64,000 nt of DNA from Balaenoptera acutorostrata. Taxonomy: Eukaryota; Chordata; Mammalia; Artiodactyla; Balaenopteridae. The notes under the pieces are model-generated. The model was not told where the DNA came from, searched no databases, and was given only the letters and a program-made list of their open reading frames with translations. Shown in pieces: positions 51,042 to 63,359 of the stretch. Made by a program: the position numbers and the translations under genes. The stretch is from the NCBI RefSeq assembly GCF_949987535.1, contig NC_080067.1, forward strand, positions 43,398,910 through 43,462,909. Direction: 5' to 3'. Within the stretch, counting starts at the first letter, position 1; each line of letters begins with the position of its first letter.

Positions 51042-52801
51042 ACCTTTCCCGTTCAGCAGCCATAGTGTGTTTTCTGAACGTGTGACTCTGTTCTGTTTTG
51101 TAATTCAGTTCAAGTGTAGCGGTTTTTACATTCCCTCTATAAGTGATATCTTATGATAAGTGTCTTTTTCTGTGTGACTTATTTCACTTAGAATCGTCGT
51201 ACCTAAATCCACTCATCGTGCTGCTACTAGCCTTATGACGTTGATTTCATGGCTGAGTGATATTCCATTGTACATGAGGACCACAACTTCTTTATCCACT
51301 TTTCTCTTTCCTAGGATATTTAAGGTGTAATGAAGTGGGGGTTCTTGTCAACAGAGCAGCCCTAAACTTTGGGGTGCCTGTGTCTTGCTGATTTTTAGTT
51401 TTCCCAGTTTATACGCCCATGAGTGGAAGTGCCCTATGCTCTCCAAGCTGTGTTTTTTAGATGTTTCAGGACACACCGTACACTTCTGCAGAGTGACTGT
51501 TGGCAATTTACATCCCGCCCATCAGCGTAGCAAGGCTCCCATTTCTCCATGGCCGGTCCTGCATTTCTGGTTAGGACACTTTTTTCCGCATGGCCCTTTT
51601 GCCCGCTGGGAAGCGAGACTTCTTTGGAGCGCTGATTTGCCTTTCCAGGTGGCTTGGTTGGCCAAAAAGGGCGTATGCGTTTTTTCCTGAATATATTCAG
51701 GAAAAAACGCATACGCCCTTTTTGGCCAAGGGCATCATTGTCCTCGTTTTGCCGCTTTTCATGTGCTTTCAAGGCGATTCGAATCTACCTCCTGAAATCT
51801 GTTTCCTGCAATTCTGCCTTGCTTTCAAAGCCTCTTCGTTGCCTTCCCTCAATATATTTGTGGACGAGAGTTATCATTTATAACTCTGCAGGTTTGTGAA
51901 TTGCAGTGCCCCTGAGCTCCATTTTTCCAGTCGCTTTTTTGGGAGCTGGCCGCAAAAGTGCAGGATTGCTTCAGGCCCTCTTCTGGTTCTGGGGGGCAGG
52001 CTGAGCTTGTGGTTAATTCTTCTTCCTGATGGGAAAATAGAGTGACCTGTGCCTGTCCCAACCCCTAGAGCTAGTCTCTCATTGGTTCCCCCTCTTGCCG
52101 TTCATCCTCAGGACCAATTGCAACCTGTACGGAACAGGAGGTTAAAGGTGCTGATTCTCCAAGGAGGGCGATGGCTAGGAAAGCGGCTGGAATGGCGAAC
52201 CCGAGCACAAGGAGATGAGAAATGAGGTGCGTTTTAGAAACCTTTCCCGATCACACGGTGTACCATCTTCTGGGTTTCTCATGCATGTTTTCGACGTAGG
52301 AAGATGCCCTTGAACCTGGAGATTTGGGACCCATGGGATGGGTACCATGCAGTATTACTTTAAAGGGTCTGCGTTGGCTCATGCAACCTCACCAAACCTC
52401 TGAGCCCCAAGAGTGTCCACCCTTATGTCTCAATCAGCTGTGGGTCTAGATATGGTCAATCCAGGTTGCATCACAGCCCCTGAACGAATTTTGTAAGAAT
52501 TTCTCTCTCTTTCACTGTCTTTGTTTCACGGGTTTTGAAAAGTAATTTATTTTTATAATGGGGTTTAGCTGCTTTTCACGGCTGTGTTTAGGCCGCTTTA
52601 CACCCCCTTGACTCACTTACAGAGAGATATCAATACATAGGTTTGAAGATTCTTACTAGTCAGATATATTCTTGTGCGGTGAATAGGGGGTGTTGAGTCC
52701 AGTTCACTGAGCCAGGAGTAGGTCTTGTCTACTACATATTGGGTTTATGGAACGGTATCTGAACTAATTTGAAACCCTTGTTTTATGCATCACCCCACCT
52801 C
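51042..52801. repeat. Satellite monomer 30 (1,760 bp, type B)
   Basis: Palindrome perfect at 51658-51729. Type B is defined here by cccagttt, ctgcagagtgactgttgg and ggttaggac, and it also has gtcctcgttt and aatatattt. I find no difference from monomer 32 by eye. Confidence 0.95.
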
Positions 52802-54561
52802 ACCTTTCCCGTTCAGCAGCCATAGTGTGTTTTCTGAACGTATGACTCTGTTCTGTTTTGTAATTCAGTTCAAGTGTAGCGGTTTTTACATTCCCTCTAT
52901 AAGTGATATCTTATGATAAGTGTCTTTTTCTGTGTGACTTATTTCACTTAGAATTGTCGTACCTAAATCCACTCATCGTGCTGCTACTAGCCTTATGACG
53001 TTGATTTCATGGCTGAGTGATATTCCATTGTACATGAGGACCACAACTTCGTTATCCACTTTTCTCTTTCCTAGGATATTTAAGGTGTAATGAAGTGGGG
53101 GTTCTTGTCAACAGAGCAGCCCTAAACTTTGGGGTGCCTGTGTCTTGCTGATTTTCAGTTTTCCCAATTTATACGCCCATGAGTGGAAGTGCCCTATGCT
53201 CTCCAAGCTGTGTTTTTTAGATGTTTCAGGACACACCGTACACTTCTCCAGAGTGGCTGTTGGCAATTTACATCCCGCCCATCAGCGTAGCAAGGCTCCC
53301 ATTTCTCCATGGCCGGTCCTGCATTTCTGGTTTGGACACTTTTTTCCGCATGGCCCTTTTGCCCGCTGGGAAGCAAGACTTCTTTGGAGCGCTGATTTGC
53401 CTTTCCAGGTGGCTTGGTTGGCCAAAAAGGGCGTATGCGTTTTTTCCTGAATATATTCAGGAAAAAACGCATACGCCCTTTTTGGCCAAGGGCATCATTG
53501 TCCACGTTTTGCCGCTTTTCATGTGCTTTCAAGGCGATTCGAATCTACCTCCTGAAATCTGTTTCCTGCAATTCTGCCTTGCTTTCAAAGCCTCTTCGTT
53601 GCCTTCCCTCAATCTATTTGTGGACGAGAGTTATCATTTATAACTCTGCAGGTTTGTGAATTGCAGTGCCCCTGAGCTCCATTTTTCCAGTCGCTTTTTT
53701 GGGAGCTGGCCGCAAAAGTGCAGGATTGCTTCAGGCCCTCTTCTGGTTCTGGGGGGCAGGCTGAGCTTGTGGTTAATTCTTCTTCCTGATGGGAAAATAG
53801 AGTGACCTGTGCCTGTCCCAACCCCTAGAGCTAGTCTCTCATTGGTTCCCCCTCTTGCCGTTCATCCTCAGGACCAATTGCAACCTGTACGGAACAGGAG
53901 GTTAAAGGTGCTGATTCTCCAAGGAGGGCGATGGCTAGGAAAGCGGCTGGAATGGCGAACCCGAGCACAAGGAGATGAGAAATGAGGTGCGTTTTAGAAA
54001 CCTTTCCCGATCACACGGTGTACCATCTTCTGGGTTTCTCATGCATGTTTTCGACGTAGGAAGATGCCCTTGAACCTGGAGATTTGGGACCCATGGGATG
54101 GGTACCATGCAGTATTACTTTAAAGGGTCTGCGTTGGCTCATGCAACCTCACCAAACCTCTGAGCCCCAAGAGTGTCCACCCTTATGTCTCAATCAGCTG
54201 TGGGTCTAGATATGGTCAATCCAGGTTGCATCACAGCCCCTGAACGAATTTTGTAAGAATTTCTCTCTCTTTCACTGTCTTTGTTTCACGGGTTTTGAAA
54301 AGTAATTTATTTTTATAATGGGGTTTAGCTGCTTTTCACGGCTGTGTTTAGGCCGCTTTACACCCCCTTGACTCACTTACAGAGAGATATCAATACATAG
54401 GTTTGAAGATTCTTACTAGTCAGATATATTCTTGTGCGGTGAATAGGGGGTGTTGAGTCCAGTTCACTGAGCCAGGAGTAGGTCTTGTCTACTACATATT
54501 GGGTTTATGGAACGGTATCTGAGCTAATTTGAAACCCTTGTTTTATGCATCACCCCACCTC
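52802..54561. repeat. Satellite monomer 31 (1,760 bp, type A)
   Basis: Palindrome perfect at 53418-53489. Type A front, with cgtatgactc and gaagcaagac shared only with monomer 33. gaattgtcgt near 52951 is the single difference from monomer 33 that I see. Confidence 0.95.
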
Positions 54562-56321
54562 ACCTTTCCCGTTCAGCAGCCATAGTGTGTTTTCTGAACG
54601 TGTGACTCTGTTCTGTTTTGTAATTCAGTTCAAGTGTAGCGGTTTTTACATTCCCTCTATAAGTGATATCTTATGATAAGTGTCTTTTTCTGTGTGACTT
54701 ATTTCACTTAGAATCGTCGTACCTAAATCCACTCATCGTGCTGCTACTAGCCTTATGACGTTGATTTCATGGCTGAGTGATATTCCATTGTACATGAGGA
54801 CCACAACTTCTTTATCCACTTTTCTCTTTCCTAGGATATTTAAGGTGTAATGAAGTGGGGGTTCTTGTCAACAGAGCAGCCCTAAACTTTGGGGTGCCTG
54901 TGTCTTGCTGATTTTTAGTTTTCCCAGTTTATACGCCCATGAGTGGAAGTGCCCTATGCTCTCCAAGCTGTGTTTTTTAGATGTTTCAGGACACACCGTA
55001 CACTTCTGCAGAGTGACTGTTGGCAATTTACATCCCGCCCATCAGCGTAGCAAGGCTCCCATTTCTCCATGGCCGGTCCTGCATTTCTGGTTAGGACACT
55101 TTTTTCCGCATGGCCCTTTTGCCCGCTGGGAAGCGAGACTTCTTTGGAGCGCTGATTTGCCTTTCCAGGTGGCTTGGTTGGCCAAAAAGGGCGTATGCGT
55201 TTTTTCCTGAATATATTCAGGAAAAAACGCATACGCCCTTTTTGGCCAAGGGCATCATTGTCCTCGTTTTGCCGCTTTTCATGTGCTTTCAAGGCGATTC
55301 GAATCTACCTCCTGAAATCTGTTTCCTGCAATTCTGCCTTGCTTTCAAAGCCTCTTCGTTGCCTTCCCTCAATATATTTGTGGACGAGAGTTATCATTTA
55401 TAACTCTGCAGGTTTGTGAATTGCAGTGCCCCTGAGCTCCATTTTTCCAGTCGCTTTTTTGGGAGCTGGCCGCAAAAGTGCAGGATTGCTTCAGGCCCTC
55501 TTCTGGTTCTGGGGGGCAGGCTGAGCTTGTGGTTAATTCTTCTTCCTGATGGGAAAATAGAGTGACCTGTGCCTGTCCCAACCCCTAGAGCTAGTCTCTC
55601 ATTGGTTCCCCCTCTTGCCGTTCATCCTCAGGACCAATTGCAACCTGTACGGAACAGGAGGTTAAAGGTGCTGATTCTCCAAGGAGGGCGATGGCTAGGA
55701 AAGCGGCTGGAATGGCGAACCCGAGCACAAGGAGATGAGAAATGAGGTGCGTTTTAGAAACCTTTCCCGATCACACGGTGTACCATCTTCTGGGTTTCTC
55801 ATGCATGTTTTCGACGTAGGAAGATGCCCTTGAACCTGGAGATTTGGGACCCATGGGATGGGTACCATGCAGTATTACTTTAAAGGGTCTGCGTTGGCTC
55901 ATGCAACCTCACCAAACCTCTGAGCCCCAAGAGTGTCCACCCTTATGTCTCAATCAGCTGTGGGTCTAGATATGGTCAATCCAGGTTGCATCACAGCCCC
56001 TGAACGAATTTTGTAAGAATTTCTCTCTCTTTCACTGTCTTTGTTTCACGGGTTTTGAAAAGTAATTTATTTTTATAATGGGGTTTAGCTGCTTTTCACG
56101 GCTGTGTTTAGGCCGCTTTACACCCCCTTGACTCACTTACAGAGAGATATCAATACATAGGTTTGAAGATTCTTACTAGTCAGATATATTCTTGTGCGGT
56201 GAATAGGGGGTGTTGAGTCCAGTTCACTGAGCCAGGAGTAGGTCTTGTCTACTACATATTGGGTTTATGGAACGGTATCTGAACTAATTTGAAACCCTTG
56301 TTTTATGCATCACCCCACCTC
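54562..56321. repeat. Satellite monomer 32 (1,760 bp, type B)
   Basis: Palindrome perfect at 55178-55249. By eye it is identical to monomer 30 along its length, including gtcctcgttt near 55260, aatatattt near 55371 and gaactaat near 56281. Confidence 0.95.
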
Positions 56322-58081
56322 ACCTTTCCCGTTCAGCAGCCATAGTGTGTTTTCTGAACGTATGACTCTGTTCTGTTTTGTAATTCAGTTCAAGTGTAGC
56401 GGTTTTTACATTCCCTCTATAAGTGATATCTTATGATAAGTGTCTTTTTCTGTGTGACTTATTTCACTTAGAATCGTCGTACCTAAATCCACTCATCGTG
56501 CTGCTACTAGCCTTATGACGTTGATTTCATGGCTGAGTGATATTCCATTGTACATGAGGACCACAACTTCGTTATCCACTTTTCTCTTTCCTAGGATATT
56601 TAAGGTGTAATGAAGTGGGGGTTCTTGTCAACAGAGCAGCCCTAAACTTTGGGGTGCCTGTGTCTTGCTGATTTTCAGTTTTCCCAATTTATACGCCCAT
56701 GAGTGGAAGTGCCCTATGCTCTCCAAGCTGTGTTTTTTAGATGTTTCAGGACACACCGTACACTTCTCCAGAGTGGCTGTTGGCAATTTACATCCCGCCC
56801 ATCAGCGTAGCAAGGCTCCCATTTCTCCATGGCCGGTCCTGCATTTCTGGTTTGGACACTTTTTTCCGCATGGCCCTTTTGCCCGCTGGGAAGCAAGACT
56901 TCTTTGGAGCGCTGATTTGCCTTTCCAGGTGGCTTGGTTGGCCAAAAAGGGCGTATGCGTTTTTTCCTGAATATATTCAGGAAAAAACGCATACGCCCTT
57001 TTTGGCCAAGGGCATCATTGTCCACGTTTTGCCGCTTTTCATGTGCTTTCAAGGCGATTCGAATCTACCTCCTGAAATCTGTTTCCTGCAATTCTGCCTT
57101 GCTTTCAAAGCCTCTTCGTTGCCTTCCCTCAATCTATTTGTGGACGAGAGTTATCATTTATAACTCTGCAGGTTTGTGAATTGCAGTGCCCCTGAGCTCC
57201 ATTTTTCCAGTCGCTTTTTTGGGAGCTGGCCGCAAAAGTGCAGGATTGCTTCAGGCCCTCTTCTGGTTCTGGGGGGCAGGCTGAGCTTGTGGTTAATTCT
57301 TCTTCCTGATGGGAAAATAGAGTGACCTGTGCCTGTCCCAACCCCTAGAGCTAGTCTCTCATTGGTTCCCCCTCTTGCCGTTCATCCTCAGGACCAATTG
57401 CAACCTGTACGGAACAGGAGGTTAAAGGTGCTGATTCTCCAAGGAGGGCGATGGCTAGGAAAGCGGCTGGAATGGCGAACCCGAGCACAAGGAGATGAGA
57501 AATGAGGTGCGTTTTAGAAACCTTTCCCGATCACACGGTGTACCATCTTCTGGGTTTCTCATGCATGTTTTCGACGTAGGAAGATGCCCTTGAACCTGGA
57601 GATTTGGGACCCATGGGATGGGTACCATGCAGTATTACTTTAAAGGGTCTGCGTTGGCTCATGCAACCTCACCAAACCTCTGAGCCCCAAGAGTGTCCAC
57701 CCTTATGTCTCAATCAGCTGTGGGTCTAGATATGGTCAATCCAGGTTGCATCACAGCCCCTGAACGAATTTTGTAAGAATTTCTCTCTCTTTCACTGTCT
57801 TTGTTTCACGGGTTTTGAAAAGTAATTTATTTTTATAATGGGGTTTAGCTGCTTTTCACGGCTGTGTTTAGGCCGCTTTACACCCCCTTGACTCACTTAC
57901 AGAGAGATATCAATACATAGGTTTGAAGATTCTTACTAGTCAGATATATTCTTGTGCGGTGAATAGGGGGTGTTGAGTCCAGTTCACTGAGCCAGGAGTA
58001 GGTCTTGTCTACTACATATTGGGTTTATGGAACGGTATCTGAGCTAATTTGAAACCCTTGTTTTATGCATCACCCCACCTC
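56322..58081. repeat. Satellite monomer 33 (1,760 bp, type A)
   Basis: Palindrome perfect at 56938-57009. It is a near copy of monomer 31, with gaatcgtcgt near 56471 instead of gaattgtcgt. Confidence 0.95.
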
Positions 58082-59839
58082 ACCTTTCCCGTTCAGCAGC
58101 CATAGTGTGTTTTCTGAACGTGTGACTCTGTTCTGTTTTGTAATTCAGTTCAAGTGTAGCGGTTTTTACATTCCCTCTATAAGTGATATCTTATGATAAG
58201 TGTCTTTTTCTGTGTGACTTATTTCACTTAGAATCGTCGTACCTAAATCCACTCATCGTGCTGCTACTAGCCTTATGACGTTGATTTCATGGCTGAGTGA
58301 TATTCCATTGTACATGAGGACCACAACTTCTTTATCCACTTTTCTCTTTCCTAGGATATTTAAGGTGTAATGAAGTGGGGGTTCTTGTCAACAGAGCAGC
58401 CCTAAACTTTGGGGTGCCTGTGTCTTGCTGATTTTTAGTTTTCCCAGTTTATACGCCCATGAGTGGAAGTGCCCTATGCTCTCCAAGCTGTGTTTTTTAG
58501 ATGTTTCAGGACACACCGTACACTTCTGCAGAGTGACTGTTGGCAATTTACATCCCGCCCATCAGCGTAGCAAGGCTCCCATTTCTCCATGGCCGGTCCT
58601 GCATTTCTGGTTAGGACACTTTTTTCCGCATGGCCCTTTTGCCCGCTGGGAAGCGAGACTTCTTTGGAGCGCTGATTTGCCTTTCCAGGTGGCTTGGTTG
58701 GCCAAAAAGGGCGTATGCGTTTTTTCCTGAATATATTCAGGAAAAAACGCATACGCCCTTTTTGGCCAAGGGCATCATTGTCCACGTTTTGCCGCTTTTC
58801 ATGTGCTTTCAAGGCGATTCGAATCTACCTCCTGAAATCTGTTTCCTGCAATTCTGCCTTGCTTTCAAAGCCTCTTCGTTGCCTTCCCTCAATCTATTTG
58901 TGGACGAGAGTTATCATTTATAACTCTGCAGGTTTGTGAATTGCAGTGCCCCTGAGCTCCATTTTTCCAGTCGCTTTTTTGGGAGCTGGCCACAAAAGTG
59001 CAGGATTGCTTCAGGCCCTCTTCTGGTTCTGGGGGGCAGGCTGAGCTTGTGGTTAATTCTTCTTCCTGATGGGAAAATAGAGTGACCTGTGCCTGTCCCA
59101 ACCCCTAGAGCTAGTCTCGCATTGGTTCCCCCTCTTGCCGTTCATCCTCAGGACCAATTGCAACCTGTACGGAACAGGAGGTTAAAGGTGCTGATTCTCC
59201 AAGGAGGGAGATGGCTAGGAAAGCGGCTGGAATGGCGAACCCGAGCACAAGGAGATGAGAAATGAGGTGCGTTTTAGAAACCTTTCCCGATCACACGGTG
59301 TACCATCTTCTGGGTTTCTCATGCATGTTTTCGACGTAGGAAGATGCCCTTGAACCTGGAGATTTGGGACCCATGGGATGGGTACCATGCAGTATTACTT
59401 TAAAGGGTCTGCGTTGGCTCATGCAACCTCACCAAACCTCTGAGCCCCAAGAGTGTCCACCCTTGTCTCAATCAGCTGTGGGTCTAGATATGGTCAATCC
59501 AGGTTGCATCACAGCCCCTGAGCGAATTTTGTAAGAATTTCTCTCTCTTTCACTGTCTTTGTTTCACGGGTTTTGAAAAGTAATTTATTTTTATAATGGG
59601 GTTTAGCTGCTTTTCACGGCTGTGTTTAGGCCGCTTTACACCCCCTTGACTCACTTACAGAGAGATATCAATACATAGGTTTTAAGATTCTTACTAGTCA
59701 GATATACTATTGTGAGGTGGATAGGGGGTGTTGAGTCCAGTTCACTGAGCCAGGAGTAGGTCTTGTCTACTACATATTGGGTTTATGGAACGGTATCTGA
59801 GCTAATTTGAAACCCTTGTTTTATGCATCACCCCACCTC
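58082..59839. repeat. Satellite monomer 34 (1,758 bp, B/A chimera)
   Basis: Palindrome perfect at 58698-58769. The front is type B (cccagttt near 58444, ggttaggac near 58609). The rear follows monomer 29 (gccacaaaag near 58990, tctcgcattgg, gaccaattg, ttttaag / tactattgtgagg tail). Two bases are missing at cccttgtctc near 59463. Confidence 0.95.
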
Positions 59840-61599
59840 ACCTTTCCCGTTCAGCAGCCATAGTGTGTTTTCTGAACGTGTGACTCTGTTCTGTTTTGTA
59901 ATTCAGTTCAAGTGTAGCGGTTTTTACATTCCCTCTATAAGTGATATCTTATGATAAGTGTCTTTTTCTGTGTGACTTATTTCACTTAGAATCGTCGTAC
60001 CTAAATCCACTCATCGTGCTGCTACTAGCCTTATGACGTTGATTTCATGGCTGAGTGATATTCCATTGTACATGAGGACCACAACTTCTTTATCCACTTT
60101 TCTCTTTCCTAGGATATTTAAGGTGTAATGAAGTGGGGGTTCTTGTCAACAGAGCAGCCCTAAACTTTGGGGTGCCTGTGTCTTGCTGATTTTTAGTTTT
60201 CCCAGTTTATACGCCCATGAGTGGAAGTGCCCTATGCTCTCCAAGCTGTGTTTTTTAGATGTTTCAGGACACACCGTACACTTCTGCAGAGTGACTGTTG
60301 GCAATTTACATCCCGCCCATCAGCGTAGCAAGGCTCCCATTTCTCCATGGCCGGTCCTGCATTTCTGGTTAGGACACTTTTTTCCGCATGGCCCTTTTGC
60401 CCGCTGGGAAGCGAGACTTCTTTGGAGCGCTGATTTGCCTTTCCAGGTGGCTTGGTTGGCCAAAAAGGGCGTATGCGTTTTTTCCTGAATATATTCAGGA
60501 AAAAACGCATACGCCCTTTTTGGCCAAGGGCATCATTGTCCTCGTTTTGCCGCTTTTCATGTGCTTTCAAGGCGATTCGAATCTACCTCCTGAAATCTGT
60601 TTCCTGCAATTCTGCCTTGCTTTCAAAGCCTCTTCGTTGCCTTCCCTCAATCTATTTGTGGACGAGAGTTATCATTTATAACTCTGCAGGTTTGTGAATT
60701 GCAGTGCCCCTGAGCTCCATTTTTCCAGTCGCTTTTTTGGGAGCTGGCCGCAAAAGTGCAGGATTGCTTCAGGCCCTCTTCTGGTTCTGGGGGGCAGGCT
60801 GAGCTTGTGGTTAATTCTTCTTCCTGATGGGAAAATAGAGTGACCTGTGCCTGTCCCAACCCCTAGAGCTAGTCTCTCATTGGTTCCCCCTCTTGCCGTT
60901 CATCCTCAGGACCAATTGCAACCTGTACGGAACAGGAGGTTAAAGGTGCTGATTCTCCAAGGAGGGCGATGGCTAGGAAAGGGGCTGGAATGGCGAAGCC
61001 GAGCACAAGGAGATGAGAAATGAGGTGTGTTTTAGAAACCTTTCCCGATCACACGGTGTACCATCTTCTGGGTTTCTCATGCATGTTTTCGACGTAGGAA
61101 GATGCCCTTGAACCTGGAGATTTGGGACCCATGGGATGGGTACCATGCAGTATTACTTTAAAGGGTCTGCGTTGGCTCATGCAACCTCACCAAACCTCTG
61201 AGCCCCAAGAGTGTCCACCCTTATGTCTCAATCAGCTGTGGGTCTAGATATGGTCAATCCAGGTTGCATCACAGCCCCTGAACGAATTTTGTAAGAATTT
61301 CTCTCTCTTTCACTGTCTTTGTTTCACGGGTTTTGAAAAGTAATTTATTTTTATAATGGGGTTTAGCTGCTTTTCACGGCTGTGTTTAGGCCGCTTTACA
61401 CCCCCTTGACTCACTTACAGAGAGATATCAATACATAGGTTTGAAGATTCTTACTAGTCAGATATATTCTTGTGCGGTGAATAGGGGGTGTTGAGTCCAG
61501 TTCACTGAGCCAGGAGTAGGTCTTGTCTACTACATATTGGGTTTATGGAACGGTATCTGAGCTAATTTGAAACCCTTGTTTTATGCATCACCCCACCTC
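59840..61599. repeat. Satellite monomer 35 (1,760 bp, type B)
   Basis: Palindrome perfect at 60456-60527. Type B front with gtcctcgttt and aatctattt. The rear has cttgccg and gaccaattg, then switches to aaggggctgg, gcgaagccg and gaggtgtg as in monomers 22 and 36. Confidence 0.95.
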
Positions 61600-63359
61600 A
61601 CCTTTCCCGTTCAGCAGCCATAGTGTGTTTTCTGAACGTGTGACTCTGTTCTGTTTTGTAATTCAGTTCAAGTGTAGCGGTTTTTACATTCCCTCTATAA
61701 GTGATATCTTATGATAAGTGTCTTTTTCTGTGTGACTTATTTCACTTAGAATCGTCGTACCTAAATCCACTCATCGTGCTGGTACTAGCCTTATGACGTT
61801 GATTTCATGGCTGAGTGATATTCCATTGTACATGAGGACCACAACTTCTTTATCCACTTTTCTCTTTCCTAGGATATTTAAGGTGTAATGAAGTGGGGGT
61901 TCTTGTCAACAGAGCAGCCCTAAACTTTGGGGTGCCTGTGTCTTGCTGATTTTTAGTTTTCCCAGTTTATACGCCCATGAGTGGAAGTGCCCTATGCTCT
62001 CCAAGCTGTGTTTTTTAGATGTTTCAGGACACACCGTACACTTCTGCAGAGTGACTGTTGGCAATTTACATCCCGCCCATCAGCGTAGCAAGGCTCCCAT
62101 TTCTCCATGGCCGGTCCTGCATTTCTGGTTAGGACACTTTTTTCCGCATGGCCCTTTTGCCCGCTGGGAAGCGAGACTTCTTTGGAGCGCTGATTTGCCT
62201 TTCCAGGTGGCTTGGTTGGCCAAAAAGGGCGTATGCGTTTTTTCCTGAATATATTCAGGAAAAAACGCATACGCCCTTTTTGGCCAAGGGCATCATTGTC
62301 CTCGTTTTGCCGCTTTTCATGTGCTTTCAAGGCGATTCGAATCTACCTCCTGAAATCTGTTTCCTGCAATTCTGCCTTGCTTTCAAAGCCTCTTCGTTGC
62401 CTTCCCTCAATCTATTTGTGGACGAGAGTTATCATTTATAACTCTGCAGGTTTGTGAATTGCAGTGCCCCTGAGCTCCATTTTTCCAGTCGCTTTTTTGG
62501 GAGCTGGCCGCAAAAGTGCAGGATTGCTTCAGGCCCTCTTCTGGTTCTGGGGGGCAGGCTGAGCTTGTGGTTAATTCTTCTTCCTGATGGGAAAATAGAG
62601 TGCCCTGTGCCTGTCCCAAACCCTAGAGCTAGTCTCTCATTGGTTCCCCCTCTTCCCGTTCATCCTCAGGACAAATTGCAACCTGTACGGAACAGGAGGT
62701 TAAAGGTGCTGATTCTCCAAGGAGGGCGATGGCTAGGAAAGGGGCTGGAATGGCGAAGCCGAGCACAAGGAGATGAGAAATGAGGTGTGTTTTAGAAACC
62801 TTTCCCGATCACACGGTGTACCATCTTCTGGGTTTCTCATTCATGTTTTCGACGTAGGAAGATGCCCTTGAACCTGGAGATTTGGGACCCATGGGATGGG
62901 TACCATGCAGTATTACTTTAAAGGGTCTGCGTTGGCTCATGCAACCTCACCAAACCTCTGAGCCCCAAGAGTGTCCACCCTTATGTCTCAATCAGCTGTG
63001 GGTCTAGATATGGTCAATCCAGGTTGCATCACAGCCCCTGAGCGAATTTTGTAAGAATTTCTCTCTCTTTCACTGTCTTTGTTTCACGGGTTTTGAAAAG
63101 TAATTTATTTTTATAATGGGGTTTAGCTGCTTTTCACGGCTGTGTTTAGGCCGCTTTACACCCCCTTGACTCACTTACAGAGAGATATCAATACATAGGT
63201 TTGAAGATTCTTACTAGTCAGATATATTCTTGTGCGGTGAATAGGGGGTGTTGAGTCCAGTTCACTGAGCCAGGAGTAGGTCTTGTCTACTACATATCGG
63301 GTTTATGGAACGGTATCTGAACTAATTTGAAACCCTTGTTTTATGCATCACCCCACCTC
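61600..63359. repeat. Satellite monomer 36 (1,760 bp, type B)
   Basis: Palindrome perfect at 62216-62287. Private: ctggtactagc near 61779, gagtgccctg near 62598, ctcattcatg near 62837 and catatcggg near 63293. It carries cccaaaccctag, aaggggctgg, gcgaagccg and gaggtgtg like monomer 22. The gtgccctg change removes a plus-strand stop, which creates a chance 109-codon frame here only. Confidence 0.95.

Noticed and set aside
62454..62783. A 109-codon plus frame in monomer 36
   Set aside because: It exists only because one base change (gtgacctg to gtgccctg) removes a stop; the other monomers keep the stop.
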